A DNA stretch of 64,000 nucleotides, from the NCBI GenBank assembly GCA_963831105.1, contig CAWHOS010000002.1, positions 1 to 64,000 on the forward strand, read 5' to 3'. The first letter of the stretch is position 1, and each line of letters opens with the position of its first letter. Shown piece by piece: positions 36,299-44,525 of this stretch. The translations under genes were made by a program, and so were the position numbers. The DNA comes from DATFQI01 sp963831105 (GTDB taxonomy: Bacteria > Actinomycetota > Thermoleophilia > Solirubrobacterales > Solirubrobacteraceae). Under the pieces are notes generated by a model, which did no database searches, was not told the DNA's origin, and was given only the letters and a program-made list of their open reading frames with translations.

Positions 36299-37285
36299 AT
36301 GACCGGTGGCGACCTCCTCGCGGGCCTGATCCAGGCCTCGCCGTTCTATCTGCTCGTGGCGTTCGTGGCGCTGCGGGCGCGCACGCTCGCGCGCGAGGGG
36401 CGGCCCGTGCCGACGGGACGGCTCGCGCTGATCGCGGCCGGCGTCGCCGTCGGCGTGGCGGCCGACCTGCCGCCGATCGGCACGGTGTCCGAGGAGCGGC
36501 TGTCCGTGCACATGGTCCAGCACATGCTGATCGGGGACCTGGCGGCGTTCCTGATCGTGATCGGCCTGACCGGCCCGCTGCTGCGGCCGATCCTGACCAA
36601 GCCGGGCATCCGGCACCTGCGCTGGCTCGCGCACCCGCTCGTGGCGGTGCCGCTGTGGATCGCCGTCTACTACGGCTGGCACGCGCCCGCGCTCTACCAG
36701 GCCGCGCTGCACTCCAACGTCGTCCACGCCACGGAGCACGCGACGATGTTCGCGGCCGGCCTGGCGCTGTGGATGGGGCTGCTCGGGCCGCTGCCGAAGC
36801 CGTCGTGGTTCGGCAACGCGGCGGGGCTCGCCTACGTGATCGTGGTGCGCTTCGCCGGCACCGTGATCGCCAACGTGTTCCTCTGGTCGAGCTCGCCGTT
36901 CTATCCCGACTACGAGGAGCTCGCGCGCGCCAACGGCATCGACGCGGCCGCGGACCAGAGCCTCGCGGGCGCCGTCTGGATGGTCGAGGGCTCCGTGGTG
37001 ACGATCTGCGTGCTCGGCTGGCTGTTCACCCGCTGGATGAGCCAGGGCGCCGAGGCGCAGGAGCTCGTGGAGTACGCCGGCGCGAAGGGCGTCGAGCTGG
37101 ATCCCGCGCGGGCGCGCCGGGCCGTCGCGGCGGGGGCGGGCGCGCGGCTGCGCGCGCGGTTGGACTCAGAGGACGGCGCGGCCGAGCACGACGAGCACGC
37201 CGATGACGACGGCGACCGCGACCACGTAGAGCAGGAAGCGGAACGCCTCCGCCTCCGAGCGCAGCGGGTTGATCACAGGATGTAG
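36299..37285 (+). CDS. ctaG: Cytochrome c oxidase assembly protein CtaG (caa3 type)
   Basis: Membrane protein of the CtaG family used to mature caa3-type oxidases. Hydrophobic segments include FYLLVAFVALRAR, RLALIAAGVAVGVAADL, HMLIGDLAAFLIVIGLTGPLL and WIAVYYGWHAPALYQAAL. The histidine-rich loops VHMVQHMLIGD and HATEHATMF match copper-handling residues of the family. The C-terminal 40 residues (DSEDGAAEHDEHADDDGD...) run antisense through a small converging gene and part of ctaE, so the real end is uncertain and a frameshift is possible. Functionally grouped with the oxidase genes on the other strand. Confidence 0.82.
   Translation: MTGGDLLAGLIQASPFYLLVAFVALRARTLAREGRPVPTGRLALIAAGVAVGVAADLPPIGTVSEERLSVHMVQHMLIGDLAAFLIVIGLTGPLLRPILTKPGIRHLRWLAHPLVAVPLWIAVYYGWHAPALYQAALHSNVVHATEHATMFAAGLALWMGLLGPLPKPSWFGNAAGLAYVIVVRFAGTVIANVFLWSSSPFYPDYEELARANGIDAAADQSLAGAVWMVEGSVVTICVLGWLFTRWMSQGAEAQELVEYAGAKGVELDPARARRAVAAGAGARLRARLDSEDGAAEHDEHADDDGDRDHVEQEAERLRLRAQRVDHRM
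37166..37276 (-). CDS. Single-span membrane microprotein of the oxidase operon
   Basis: 36 residues: a short polar N-terminus (VINPLRSEAEAFRF) and one hydrophobic helix (LLYVVAVAVVIGVLVVLG). The GTG start overlaps the ctaE stop (GTGA), showing translational coupling, so it is probably a tiny accessory subunit, in the position where small CtaF-like subunits occur. It runs antisense to the 3' end of ctaG. No homologue recognised by name. Confidence 0.55.
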   Translation of the reverse strand: MINPLRSEAEAFRFLLYVVAVAVVIGVLVVLGRAVL

Positions 37286-37902
37286 ACGCTCAGGTACACG
37301 ATCACCCACATCACGTCGACGAAGTGCCAGTAGATGCCCGGTACCTCGACGCCCCGGTGCTCCGCGGCCGTGAAGTGCCCGCGGAACGCCCTGATCGTGG
37401 TGAACAGCAGCAGCGTCAGGCCGATGAAGACGTGCGCGCCGTGCAGGCCGGTCAGCCCGTAGAAGATCGTGCCCTGCGCGTGGTCCTGCGGCGCGAAGCC
37501 GATGTGGACGTACTCGTTGATCTGGATGAACAGGAACGTCAGCCCGAGCAGGAACGTCGTCGCGATGCCGGCCTGCAGCGCGAAGCGGTTCTCGTGCTTG
37601 GCCCCCTCGAGCGCCCAGTGCATCGTCAGCGACGAGGAGATCAGGATGCACGTGTTGACCAGCGCGATGAGCTTCGGCAGCTCGGTGCCCTCGGCCGGCC
37701 ACTCGGCGCCCCCCACGACCCGGATGAAGAAGTAGGCCGTGAAGAAGGCCCCGAAGACCATGATCTCCGAGATGATGAAAAGCAGCATGCCGAGCAGCTG
37801 CGGCTCGACCCGCGAGGAGCGGTTGGCCTCGGGCGGCCCGTGGTGGTGGTGGTCGTCGTGCGCCGCGCTGGCGGCGTGCGCGCCGATCGAGGCCGCCTCC
37901 AT
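37273..37902 (-). CDS. ctaE: Cytochrome c oxidase subunit III
   Basis: 209 residues, the short actinobacterial form. Preceded by GGGAGGGT seven bases before ATG 37902; a longer open frame upstream lacks such a site. A His-rich soluble N-terminus (HDDHHHHG) leads into five helices: LLGMLLFIISEIMVFGAFFTAYFFIR, ALVNTCILISSSLTMHWAL, AGIATTFLLGLTFLFIQINEY, FYGLTGLHGAHVFIGLTLLLF and YWHFVDVMWVIVYLSVYIL. GLHGAHVF and YWHFVDVMW are family signatures. Part of the same operon as the A2-type ctaD and ctaC, with the tandem stress-like protein inserted between. Confidence 0.93.
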   Translation of the reverse strand: MEAASIGAHAASAAHDDHHHHGPPEANRSSRVEPQLLGMLLFIISEIMVFGAFFTAYFFIRVVGGAEWPAEGTELPKLIALVNTCILISSSLTMHWALEGAKHENRFALQAGIATTFLLGLTFLFIQINEYVHIGFAPQDHAQGTIFYGLTGLHGAHVFIGLTLLLFTTIRAFRGHFTAAEHRGVEVPGIYWHFVDVMWVIVYLSVYIL

Positions 37903-38064
37903 AGTGGACCCTCCCGCAAGTCCTGATGTCCTCGCGACGACCGCCGATCGCCGCCTGGCTGCGTCCTCGACCCTTGAAATCCCAGAAGGATTCCTGCGGA
38001 TCTGCGTCCTTGCCAGCCGCCGCCGGCGGCCGTTCGAGAACACCATGACTCACGGGAGGAACCA

Positions 38065-38904
38065 CTAGGCCTCCGCTCCCGCGGGCTGTGAGGACGGCGA
38101 GGACTCGATGTGCTCGACCGGCTTGTTGGTCGCGCCCTCGATCCGCTCGACGAGCTTGTCGGCCATCCACTGCGAGCTGCCGGCGGGCAGCGTGGAGACC
38201 ACGATCTCGGAGATGTGGAAGTACTGGGCCGCGTTCATCGCCGCGGTGTACGGATCCGGGTCGCCGATCATGCCGGCGGCCACGATCCCGGCCTTGCGCA
38301 GCGATTCCAGCAGCCGCTTGAGCCGGTCGCGCGCCTCGGCCACCGCGTCGCCGCGCGTGGACGGCTGCGGGACGACGACGATGAAGCGATGCGGGCCCTC
38401 CTCGGCCAGGGCCTCCAGGCGCTTGGTCAGCTCGGGGCTGGCGGCCGTCTGGTTTGCGAGCACCAGCGTGACGTCGAACGGCAGGCCCTCGCCGACCAGG
38501 TCGACCACGATGTGCTCGACCGGCAGCCCCGTCTCCTCTCGCAGGCGCTCGGGCAGGTCGCGCCGCAGCCAGCCCGAGGACTCGGAGGGGAGGGTGGAGA
38601 CGATGATCTCGTCGATGCCGTGGGCGGCCACGGCGTCCTTGACCGCGTTCAGCGGGTCGCCGTCGCCGACCTCGCCGGCGCCCTTGATGCCCTCGCCGGC
38701 CATGAACTCGAGCGCGAGGTCCACGCGCACCTGCGCGCTGTCGCGCACCACGTCGTCGTAGATGACGTTGCCGTGGCGCGGCCGGGTCTGCGGGACCACC
38801 ACGTGGAACACGACGTCGTCGCCGCGGCCCGCGCGATCGCGCACCGCGTCGAGCAGCTTGGCGCCGCCGATGGTCTCGTTCGCCAGCACGAGCACGTTCG
38901 GCAT
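38065..38904 (-). CDS. Tandem-duplicated universal-stress-protein-like protein inside the oxidase operon
   Basis: 279 residues made of two copies of one 135-residue alpha/beta unit. Copy 1 begins VLVLANETIGGAKLLDAVRD and contains DEIIVSTLPSESSGWLRRDLPERL. Copy 2 begins VTLVLANQTAASPELTKRLEAL and contains SEIVVSTLPAGSSQWMADKLVERI. Both have a FHVVVPQ/FIVVVPQ second strand and a GDGDP/GDPDP loop. The fold resembles UspA/Rossmann nucleotide-binding proteins, but the usual G-2x-G-9x-G(S/T) ATP motif is replaced by the STLP-SS loop. It starts two bases after the ctaD stop, so it is co-expressed with the oxidase. Role unknown. Confidence 0.75.
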   Translation of the reverse strand: MPNVLVLANETIGGAKLLDAVRDRAGRGDDVVFHVVVPQTRPRHGNVIYDDVVRDSAQVRVDLALEFMAGEGIKGAGEVGDGDPLNAVKDAVAAHGIDEIIVSTLPSESSGWLRRDLPERLREETGLPVEHIVVDLVGEGLPFDVTLVLANQTAASPELTKRLEALAEEGPHRFIVVVPQPSTRGDAVAEARDRLKRLLESLRKAGIVAAGMIGDPDPYTAAMNAAQYFHISEIVVSTLPAGSSQWMADKLVERIEGATNKPVEHIESSPSSQPAGAEA

Positions 38905-38907
38905 CGC

Positions 38908-40840
38908 CTAGGCGCTCCTCTTCACGCTCGGGGGTGGACGCGCCCGCGGGCTGCTTGGGCCTGGCCTCGGCGGGCGACTCGAAGATGCCGTGGACCGCGC
39001 CGGGCACGCCGTACTCGTACGGGCCGCCGACGACGGTCGGCACCTTGTCGAAGTTGAAGATCGGCGGCGGCGAGGAGACCTGCCACTCGAGCGTGAGTGC
39101 CCGCCACGGGTTGGCGGGGGCGCGCGGCCCGCTGCGCCAGCTCGAGACCATGTTGTAGACGAAGATCAGCGTCGACAGCCCGAGCACGAACGAGGCCAGC
39201 GAGATCGCGAGGTTCCAGCTCGCGAACTGCTCGGGGTAGTCGGCCACCCGCCGCGGCATCCCCTGCACGCCGATGAGATGCATGGGCGCGAACGTCGCGT
39301 TGAAGGCCACGAACGTCAGCCAGAAGTGCGCCTTGCCGAGCCGCTCGTCGAACATCCGACCCGTCATCTTCGGGAACCAGTAGTAGACGCCGGCGTAGAT
39401 CGTGAACAGCGAGCCGCCGAAGAGCACGTAGTGGATGTGGGCGACGATGAAGTAGCTGTCCGAGACGTGGATCGTCAGCGGCACCATCGCGAGCATCACG
39501 CCCGAGATGCCGCCGAGCGTGAACATCGTCAGGAACCCGAGCGCCCACAGCATCGGCGTGTCCAGGTGCAGCACGCCGCGCCACAGCGTCGCCAGCCAGG
39601 AGAAGATCTTGATGCCGGTCGGCACGGCGATGATCGCCGTCGTGACCATCATCGGGATCCGGATCCAGCTCTGCATGCCCGAGACGAACATGTGGTGCGC
39701 CCAGACCGTGAAGCCGAGCAGCACGATCGCCAGCAGCGAGAAGGCCATCATCCGGTAGCCGAAGATCGGCTTGCGGGACTTCACCGACAGGACCTCGGAG
39801 ATGATCCCGAACCCCGGCAGCATCATGATGTAGACCGCCGGGTGCGAGTAGAACCAGAAGACGTGCTGGTACATCAGCACGTCGCCCGCGCGCTCCGGCG
39901 TGAAGAAGTTGAACCCGAGCCCGTAGTCGAGCAGGACGAAGAACTGCGACGCGGCGATGAACGGCGTGGCGATCACGACCAGCAGCGAGGTCGAGAAGTT
40001 CGCCCACACGAGCAGCGGCATGCGCCAGAACGACATGCCGGGCGCGCGCATCGTGATGATCGTCACGAGGAAGTTCAGGGCCGTGGCGATCGACGACGCG
40101 CCCGCGAACTGCACCCCGATCGTGAAGAACATCTGGCCGATCGGCACGTCGGTCGACAGCGGCGCGTAGGCCGTCCAGCCCGTGGCGAACGAGCCGCCGG
40201 GGGCGAAGAACGACGCCGTCATCATCGCGCCGGCGAGCGGCAGCATCCAGAACGACAGCGCGTTCAGGCGCGGGAACGCCATGTCCGGCGCGCCGATCAT
40301 CAGCGGCAGGACGAAGTTCGCCAGCCCGGCGAAGACCGGGATGATGAACAGGAAGATCATCAGCGACGCGTGGACGCTGAAGAGCCCGTTGTAGGCGTTC
40401 GCGTCCACGAACTGCTGGCCGGGCGTCGCGAGCTCGGCGCGCACCATCATCGCCAGCAGGCCGCCGACGAGCATGAAGAAGAACGAGGTGACGACGTACT
40501 GGATGCCGATCACCTTGTGATCGGTGTTGACCTTGAAGTAGTCGCGCCAGGAGTGCGCGCCGTGGCCCGAGTGGTCCTCGGGGCGCGTCGGGCGGCCGGC
40601 CGCCCAGTAGAACCAGTAGTCGAAGGCGCCCAGGCCGACGAGGAAGAACAGCGGCGCGGCGATCAGCGAGACGAGCAGGATCGCGTTCTGGGCCTTGCCC
40701 GTCAGCAGGTCGCCGCCGTCGAACGTGTCGAAGCCGTAGAGCTCGCGCACGCCGATCACGAGGGCGGCCGCGAACAGCACGCCCAACAGCACGAACGCGC
40801 CCGCTCGTGTGAAGCCAGGTGCACGCAGTCTGGTAGCCAT
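38908..40840 (-). CDS. ctaD: Cytochrome c oxidase subunit I, A2 type
   Basis: About 640 residues. Haem and copper ligands are present: His in FSVHASLMIFLF, WFYSHPAVYIMMLPGFG (CuB His and cross-linked Tyr), WAHHMFVSG (CuB His pair) and SYFIVAHIHYVLFGGSL (haem ligands). Instead of the Glu of the D proton channel (GHPEVY) it has YSHPAV, the YSHPXV motif that defines A2-type oxidases. Two extra N-terminal helices precede the usual core. ATG 40840 follows AAGGGA. The in-frame continuation runs on through the downstream gene for about 600 codons; a frameshift near the C-terminus and the TAG at 38908, two bases before the next start, is the likely end. Confidence 0.9.
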
Positions 40841-40850
40841 CAACGTCCCT

Positions 40851-41636
40851 TCACTGTGCCTTCGCGCGCTGGTCGTTCAGCCAGGACTCGAACTCCGCCT
40901 GGGGTACCACGTGCGCCGTCTGGCGCATCGCCGAGTGGCCGAGACCGCACAGCTCCGCGCAGACGACGGCGTAGTCGCCCTCTCGCGTGGTCTCGATGCC
41001 GTAAGTCGTGTCGATGCCCGGCACCGCGTCGATCTTCTCGCGGAACGCCGGCACCCAGAAGTCGTGGATGACGTCCTTGGACTGGACCTTGAACTTCACC
41101 TCGGTGTCGATCGGGAGGTAGAGCTCGTTCGACACGACCTCCTTGCCGCTGCCTTCGCCGGGGTAGTGGAACGTCCAGGTGAACTGCTCGCCGACGACGC
41201 GCACCTCCATCTTGGCGTTGGCCGAAGCCTCCTCGATGTTGTCCAGGACGACGTAGGCGTAGGAGCACAGGCACACCAGCAGGACTGCGGGGATCGCGGT
41301 CCACCAGATCTCGAGCTTGGTGTTGCCGTGGATCGGCGGGCCGTCGATCAACTCCTCGCCGGGCCGCATGCGGAACTTCCACACGCAATAGAGGACGACG
41401 GTCTGCACCAGCACGAACACGGGCACGGACGCGATCAGCAGCACGTCCCAGAGCGTGTCGATCTCCTTGGCCTCACCGGAGGCCGCAATCGGGAACCAGT
41501 CGATGATCAGGCCCAGCGCGACGCCGAGGGCCGACGCGATCAAGCCGATGACGATCAGCTGACCGACGTTCGCGCGCTGCTCGCGCGCGGCGTTGGCGCG
41601 CCCCTCCTGTGCGGCGACAGGGCCCTCGGCCGCCAT
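40851..41636 (-). CDS. ctaC: Cytochrome c oxidase subunit II
   Basis: 261 residues. Two membrane helices (QLIVIGLIASALGVALGLIIDWF; WDVLLIASVPVFVLVQTVVLYCVWKF) anchor a periplasmic cupredoxin domain. The dinuclear CuA site is CAELCGLGHSAM, with the first ligand in KDVIHDFWVPAF and the aromatic docking patch FTWTFHYPG. No fused cytochrome c. It lies ten bases upstream of the A2-type ctaD. An Ala/Arg-rich N-terminal extension precedes the first helix; a signal peptide is not obvious. Confidence 0.93.
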   Translation of the reverse strand: MAAEGPVAAQEGRANAAREQRANVGQLIVIGLIASALGVALGLIIDWFPIAASGEAKEIDTLWDVLLIASVPVFVLVQTVVLYCVWKFRMRPGEELIDGPPIHGNTKLEIWWTAIPAVLLVCLCSYAYVVLDNIEEASANAKMEVRVVGEQFTWTFHYPGEGSGKEVVSNELYLPIDTEVKFKVQSKDVIHDFWVPAFREKIDAVPGIDTTYGIETTREGDYAVVCAELCGLGHSAMRQTAHVVPQAEFESWLNDQRAKAQ

Positions 41637-41746
41637 TACGTCCTTCCCTCAGAACCCATGGGGTCGGCATCCTATGGGTTCGCAGCGACGGACGGTACGT
41701 CGCGCGGCCGTGGCGGCGGAAATCGGCGCCCGGCCACCCGCGGGGG

Positions 41747-42154
41747 CTACGCGGCGTGCGCCGCCTGCTGGTCCAGCGGGCGCAGGAAGCGGCCGTTGGA
41801 GGACCCGCTGCCCGCCCGGTAATCAGACGGCGCGACGCCCAGGTGGCGCCGGAAGGCCTTCGCGAACTGCGCCGGCTGGCGGTATCCGACCCGGTGCGCG
41901 ACCTCGCGCACGGTCAGCCCGCGGCTGGTGAGCAGCTCGGCGGCCTTCTCCATGCGCACGCGCGTGAGGTGGTCGCGGAAGGTGGTCTGCCCGATCTCGG
42001 CGTACGCGCGCTGGAGCTGGCGCCGCGAGGAGGCGACCCGGCGCGCGATCTCGTCGAGCGACAGGTCGCTGCCGTACTCCTGGTCGACGATGTCCGTGGC
42101 CTCTTCGTAGAGGCTGGTACGGAGTCGGATCGTTGTCGGTCGTTGCGTGGGCAC
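41747..42154 (-). CDS. AraC-type DNA-binding protein
   Basis: 135 residues from GTG 42154 (preceded by TAGGAATC); a TTG 60 bases further upstream is an alternative. Contains only the AraC/XylS double helix-turn-helix, with no ligand domain: LSLDEIARRVASSRRQLQRAYAEIG and GLTVREVAHRVGYRQPAQFAKAFRRHLGVAPSDYR. The N-terminal 30 residues (LRTSLYEEATDIVDQEYG) resemble the short helix seen in stand-alone AraC members. Situated between the A2-type oxidase operon and the stressosome operon, so it may control either. The effector is unknown. Confidence 0.8.
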   Translation of the reverse strand: MPTQRPTTIRLRTSLYEEATDIVDQEYGSDLSLDEIARRVASSRRQLQRAYAEIGQTTFRDHLTRVRMEKAAELLTSRGLTVREVAHRVGYRQPAQFAKAFRRHLGVAPSDYRAGSGSSNGRFLRPLDQQAAHAA

Positions 42155-42239
42155 GTCGATTCCTACGCGGGCCAATGCCCAAGAGGATGACCTCGCAGGC
42201 TGTTGCGCACGCAATCTGGCGCGTCAACGCTCGCTGATG

Positions 42240-42869
42240 TCAGCGTCCCACGTAGCGCACCACGGCCGCCAGAGCGTCGTCCGTGTCGCGCGCGTGGCGC
42301 TCGAGGATCCGCTCGGCGAGTCGCTGCGCTGACAGCCCCGGCGTGAGCGAGGCCGAGTAGTCGGCGTCGATCCCGTCCGTGGCGAACGCCACCGCGTCGC
42401 CGGGCCGCAGCTCGAAGTAGGAGGGGCGGACCGGCGGCAGGTTGTAGCCGACGACCCCGCCCAGCACGAGCGCGGAGTCGTGGCGGTCCCCGTAGACCGC
42501 GGCGCCGCGCACGAGGCGCGCCTCGACGTTGCCGACGCCGGCCCAGGAGATCTCCAGGTCCTCGAGGTCGAACCAGGCGGCGGTCAGGACCACGCCGCGG
42601 CTGCGCCGCAGCGCCTCGTGGCAGCGGGCGAGCAGGGCCGCCGGCTCGGCGGAGGCGTGCTCGCGGATGACCTTCTCCGCGATCGCCGACGCGTCGGCCG
42701 CGTCGTCGCCGTGGCCGAGGCCGTCGATGACCACGGCCAGCCCGCCCCGGTCGTAGGGCGCGAACACCGCGAGGTCGCCGGAGCGCTGCTCGCCCTCGAT
42801 CGCGATGCCCGCGACGCCGAGGTCGAGCTCCGCGGGCCAGCCGTCGGGCTCTAGCGGGCCCTCGACCAC
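42240..42869 (-). CDS. rsbX: RsbX-like PP2C phosphatase
   Basis: 209 residues of the SpoIIE/PP2C fold in its short RsbX form. LAVVIDGLGHGDDAADASAIAEKVIREHA is the metal-binding core, GVVLTAAWFDLEDLEISWAGVGNVEARL the middle strand pair, and ELRPGDAVAFATDGIDADYSASL the final Asp-Gly motif. In Bacillus subtilis RsbX dephosphorylates RsbR and RsbS and resets the stressosome. Last gene of the rsb-type operon, overlapping rsbT by 19 bases. Confidence 0.82.
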   Translation of the reverse strand: MVEGPLEPDGWPAELDLGVAGIAIEGEQRSGDLAVFAPYDRGGLAVVIDGLGHGDDAADASAIAEKVIREHASAEPAALLARCHEALRRSRGVVLTAAWFDLEDLEISWAGVGNVEARLVRGAAVYGDRHDSALVLGGVVGYNLPPVRPSYFELRPGDAVAFATDGIDADYSASLTPGLSAQRLAERILERHARDTDDALAAVVRYVGR

Positions 42870-43267
42870 TTGACCAGCGTGACGGTCGTGCCGGCGCTCG
42901 GGGCGGTCTCGATGTCGAACTCGTCGACGAGCCGGCGCGCGCCGGGGAGCCCGAGTCCGAGGCCGCCGCCCGACGTGTAGCCGTCCTGCATCGCGAGGTC
43001 GACGTCCTCGATCCCGGGCCCGTCGTCGCGCGCCACGACCCGGATGCCCTCGCGACCGCCGTTGTCGCGGATGATCGACAGCAGCACCTCCCCGCGCTTG
43101 GCGTAGGTGGTGATGTTGCGCGCCACCTCGGAGATCGCCGTCGCGAGCAGGGTCTGGTCCATGCTCGTGAGGTCCACCATCGCCGCCAGCTCCCGCGCGC
43201 GCTGGCGCGCGGTGACCACGTCGTTGTCGGACTCGATCGCGATCCGTTCCTCGGCGTCAGGCGGCAC
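42851..43267 (-). CDS. rsbT: RsbT-like serine kinase / switch protein
   Basis: 138 residues of the GHKL ATPase fold. TLLATAISEVARNITTYAKRG is the N box, VVARDDGPGIEDVDLAMQDGYTSGGGLGLGLPGARRLVDEFDI the G1 and G2 boxes. In the Bacillus system RsbT phosphorylates RsbR and RsbS, leaves the complex and activates RsbU. Overlaps rsbS by 11 bases and rsbX by 19 bases. The GYTSGGGLGLGL loop is characteristic of RsbT rather than RsbW. Confidence 0.87.
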   Translation of the reverse strand: MPPDAEERIAIESDNDVVTARQRARELAAMVDLTSMDQTLLATAISEVARNITTYAKRGEVLLSIIRDNGGREGIRVVARDDGPGIEDVDLAMQDGYTSGGGLGLGLPGARRLVDEFDIETAPSAGTTVTLVKWSRAR

Positions 43268-43628
43268 CGTCGGTCGGTCCCTCCTGCGCCTGGAGCAGCG
43301 CGAGCCCCTCCTCGAGGTCCAGGGCGGTCTGGACGTCCTCGAAGTTCATCCCGAGCTGCACCATCGCGAACGCGACCTCCGGCTGGATCCCGACGATCAC
43401 GGTCTGGGCGCCGCGCAGCCGGGTCATCATCGCGATGCCGCGCAGCGAGCGCGACACGAAGGAGTCCATGACGTCGAGCGACGTGACGTCGACGATGATC
43501 CCGCGCGAGCGGTGGCGGGTCACCTGGCTCATGACGTCGTCGCGCAGCTGCAAGACGTCGGTGTCCGTGAGGGCGGCCTGGATCGAGGCGATCAGGAACG
43601 GGCCCTGCTTGAGGATCGGTACGGCCAC
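43257..43628 (-). CDS. rsbS: RsbS-like STAS scaffold protein
   Basis: 123 residues, one STAS domain: VPILKQGPFLIASIQAALTDTDVLQLRDDVMSQV, GIIVDVTSLDVMDSFVSRSLRGIAMM, RGAQTVIVGIQPEVAFAMVQLGM. The phosphoacceptor serine of RsbS corresponds to the Ser in MDSFVSRSL. With RsbR it would form the stressosome core. Six bases separate it from rsbR. Confidence 0.88.
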   Translation of the reverse strand: MAVPILKQGPFLIASIQAALTDTDVLQLRDDVMSQVTRHRSRGIIVDVTSLDVMDSFVSRSLRGIAMMTRLRGAQTVIVGIQPEVAFAMVQLGMNFEDVQTALDLEEGLALLQAQEGPTDGAA

Positions 43629-43634
43629 GGAGGG

Positions 43635-44525
43635 CTACTGGTCCTCGGCGTCCGGCCCGAGCGAGACGGTGTAGCCCAGGATCCGCTCGGCCTCCTCGAT
43701 GCCGCCCTGGAGGTCGCCGACCGCGTTGACCTTGCCGAGCTCGACGCCGAGCGTGACCAGCGTCTGGGCGATCTCGGGCGAGAGGCCCGTGATGATCACG
43801 TTCGCGCCCATCAGCCGCGACGCGTCGACGGTCTGGACGAGGTGGTTGGCGACCGTCGAGTCGATCGTCGGGACGCCGGTGATGTCGATCACGACCACCT
43901 TGGCGCGGTTGGTGCGGATGCCGCGCAGCAGCTGCTCGGTGAGCTGGCGGGCGCGCTGGCCGTCGAGCACGCCGATGATCGGGAGGATCAGCAGACGCTC
44001 GCGGACCTGCAGCACCGGCGTGGAGAGCTCGCGGATCGCCTCCTGCTGCTGGCGGATGACGCGCTCGCGCTCCTGCACGAAGTTGATCGCCACCGTGTTG
44101 GCGATGCGGTTGGCGGCCGGCTCGTAGGCGTCGAGGACCTGGTTGAGGTAGTCGAAGTCGGTCTGGTACTTCTGGAACAGCGAGCGGGCCAGCACGTCGC
44201 GCAGCAGCAGCACGATGCCGAGCACCTCGTCGGTCTCGACGCCGCGGGGGATGATGCGCTCGGAGAGGTTGCGGGCGTAGTCCTGCAGGGCCTCGACGGA
44301 GCCCGTCTCGAGCACCTCGACGTAGTTGTCGTAGACGGAGGTCGCCTCGTTGAAGATCTCCTCGGGCGTCAGCGCGGTCAGCAGCCGCGCCTCACCGATC
44401 CGCCGCGCCCATTCCTGGCGCAGGTTGGTCCGGTTCGCGCTGAGATGGGCGACCAGCTCCTTGAGCAGGTCTGCGTTCGTCTCGGACTTGCCGTTCCCCG
44501 TGGCTGCGTCCGTGTGGTCAGCCAT
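43635..44525 (-). CDS. rsbR: RsbR-like stressosome sensor
   Basis: 296 residues. An N-terminal all-helical domain of about 150 residues with globin-like helix pattern (LVAHLSANRTNLRQEWARRIGEARLL, RSLFQKYQTDFDYLNQVLDAYE) and a linker helix (VQERERVIRQQQEAIRELS) lead into the STAS domain (TPVLQVRERLLILPIIGVLDGQRARQL, VVVIDITGVPTIDSTVANHLVQTVDASRLMGANVIITGLSPEIAQTLVTLG). The Thr in TIDSTVAN matches a phosphorylated residue of RsbR. No haem- or flavin-binding residue is evident, so the signal it senses is unknown. Confidence 0.87.
   Translation of the reverse strand: MADHTDAATGNGKSETNADLLKELVAHLSANRTNLRQEWARRIGEARLLTALTPEEIFNEATSVYDNYVEVLETGSVEALQDYARNLSERIIPRGVETDEVLGIVLLLRDVLARSLFQKYQTDFDYLNQVLDAYEPAANRIANTVAINFVQERERVIRQQQEAIRELSTPVLQVRERLLILPIIGVLDGQRARQLTEQLLRGIRTNRAKVVVIDITGVPTIDSTVANHLVQTVDASRLMGANVIITGLSPEIAQTLVTLGVELGKVNAVGDLQGGIEEAERILGYTVSLGPDAEDQ

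Noticed and set aside
36299..37285. Acidic His-rich C-terminal tail of CtaG as a metal-binding domain
   Set aside because: It is the antisense image of the converging microprotein and ctaE genes, so the composition is forced by the other strand.
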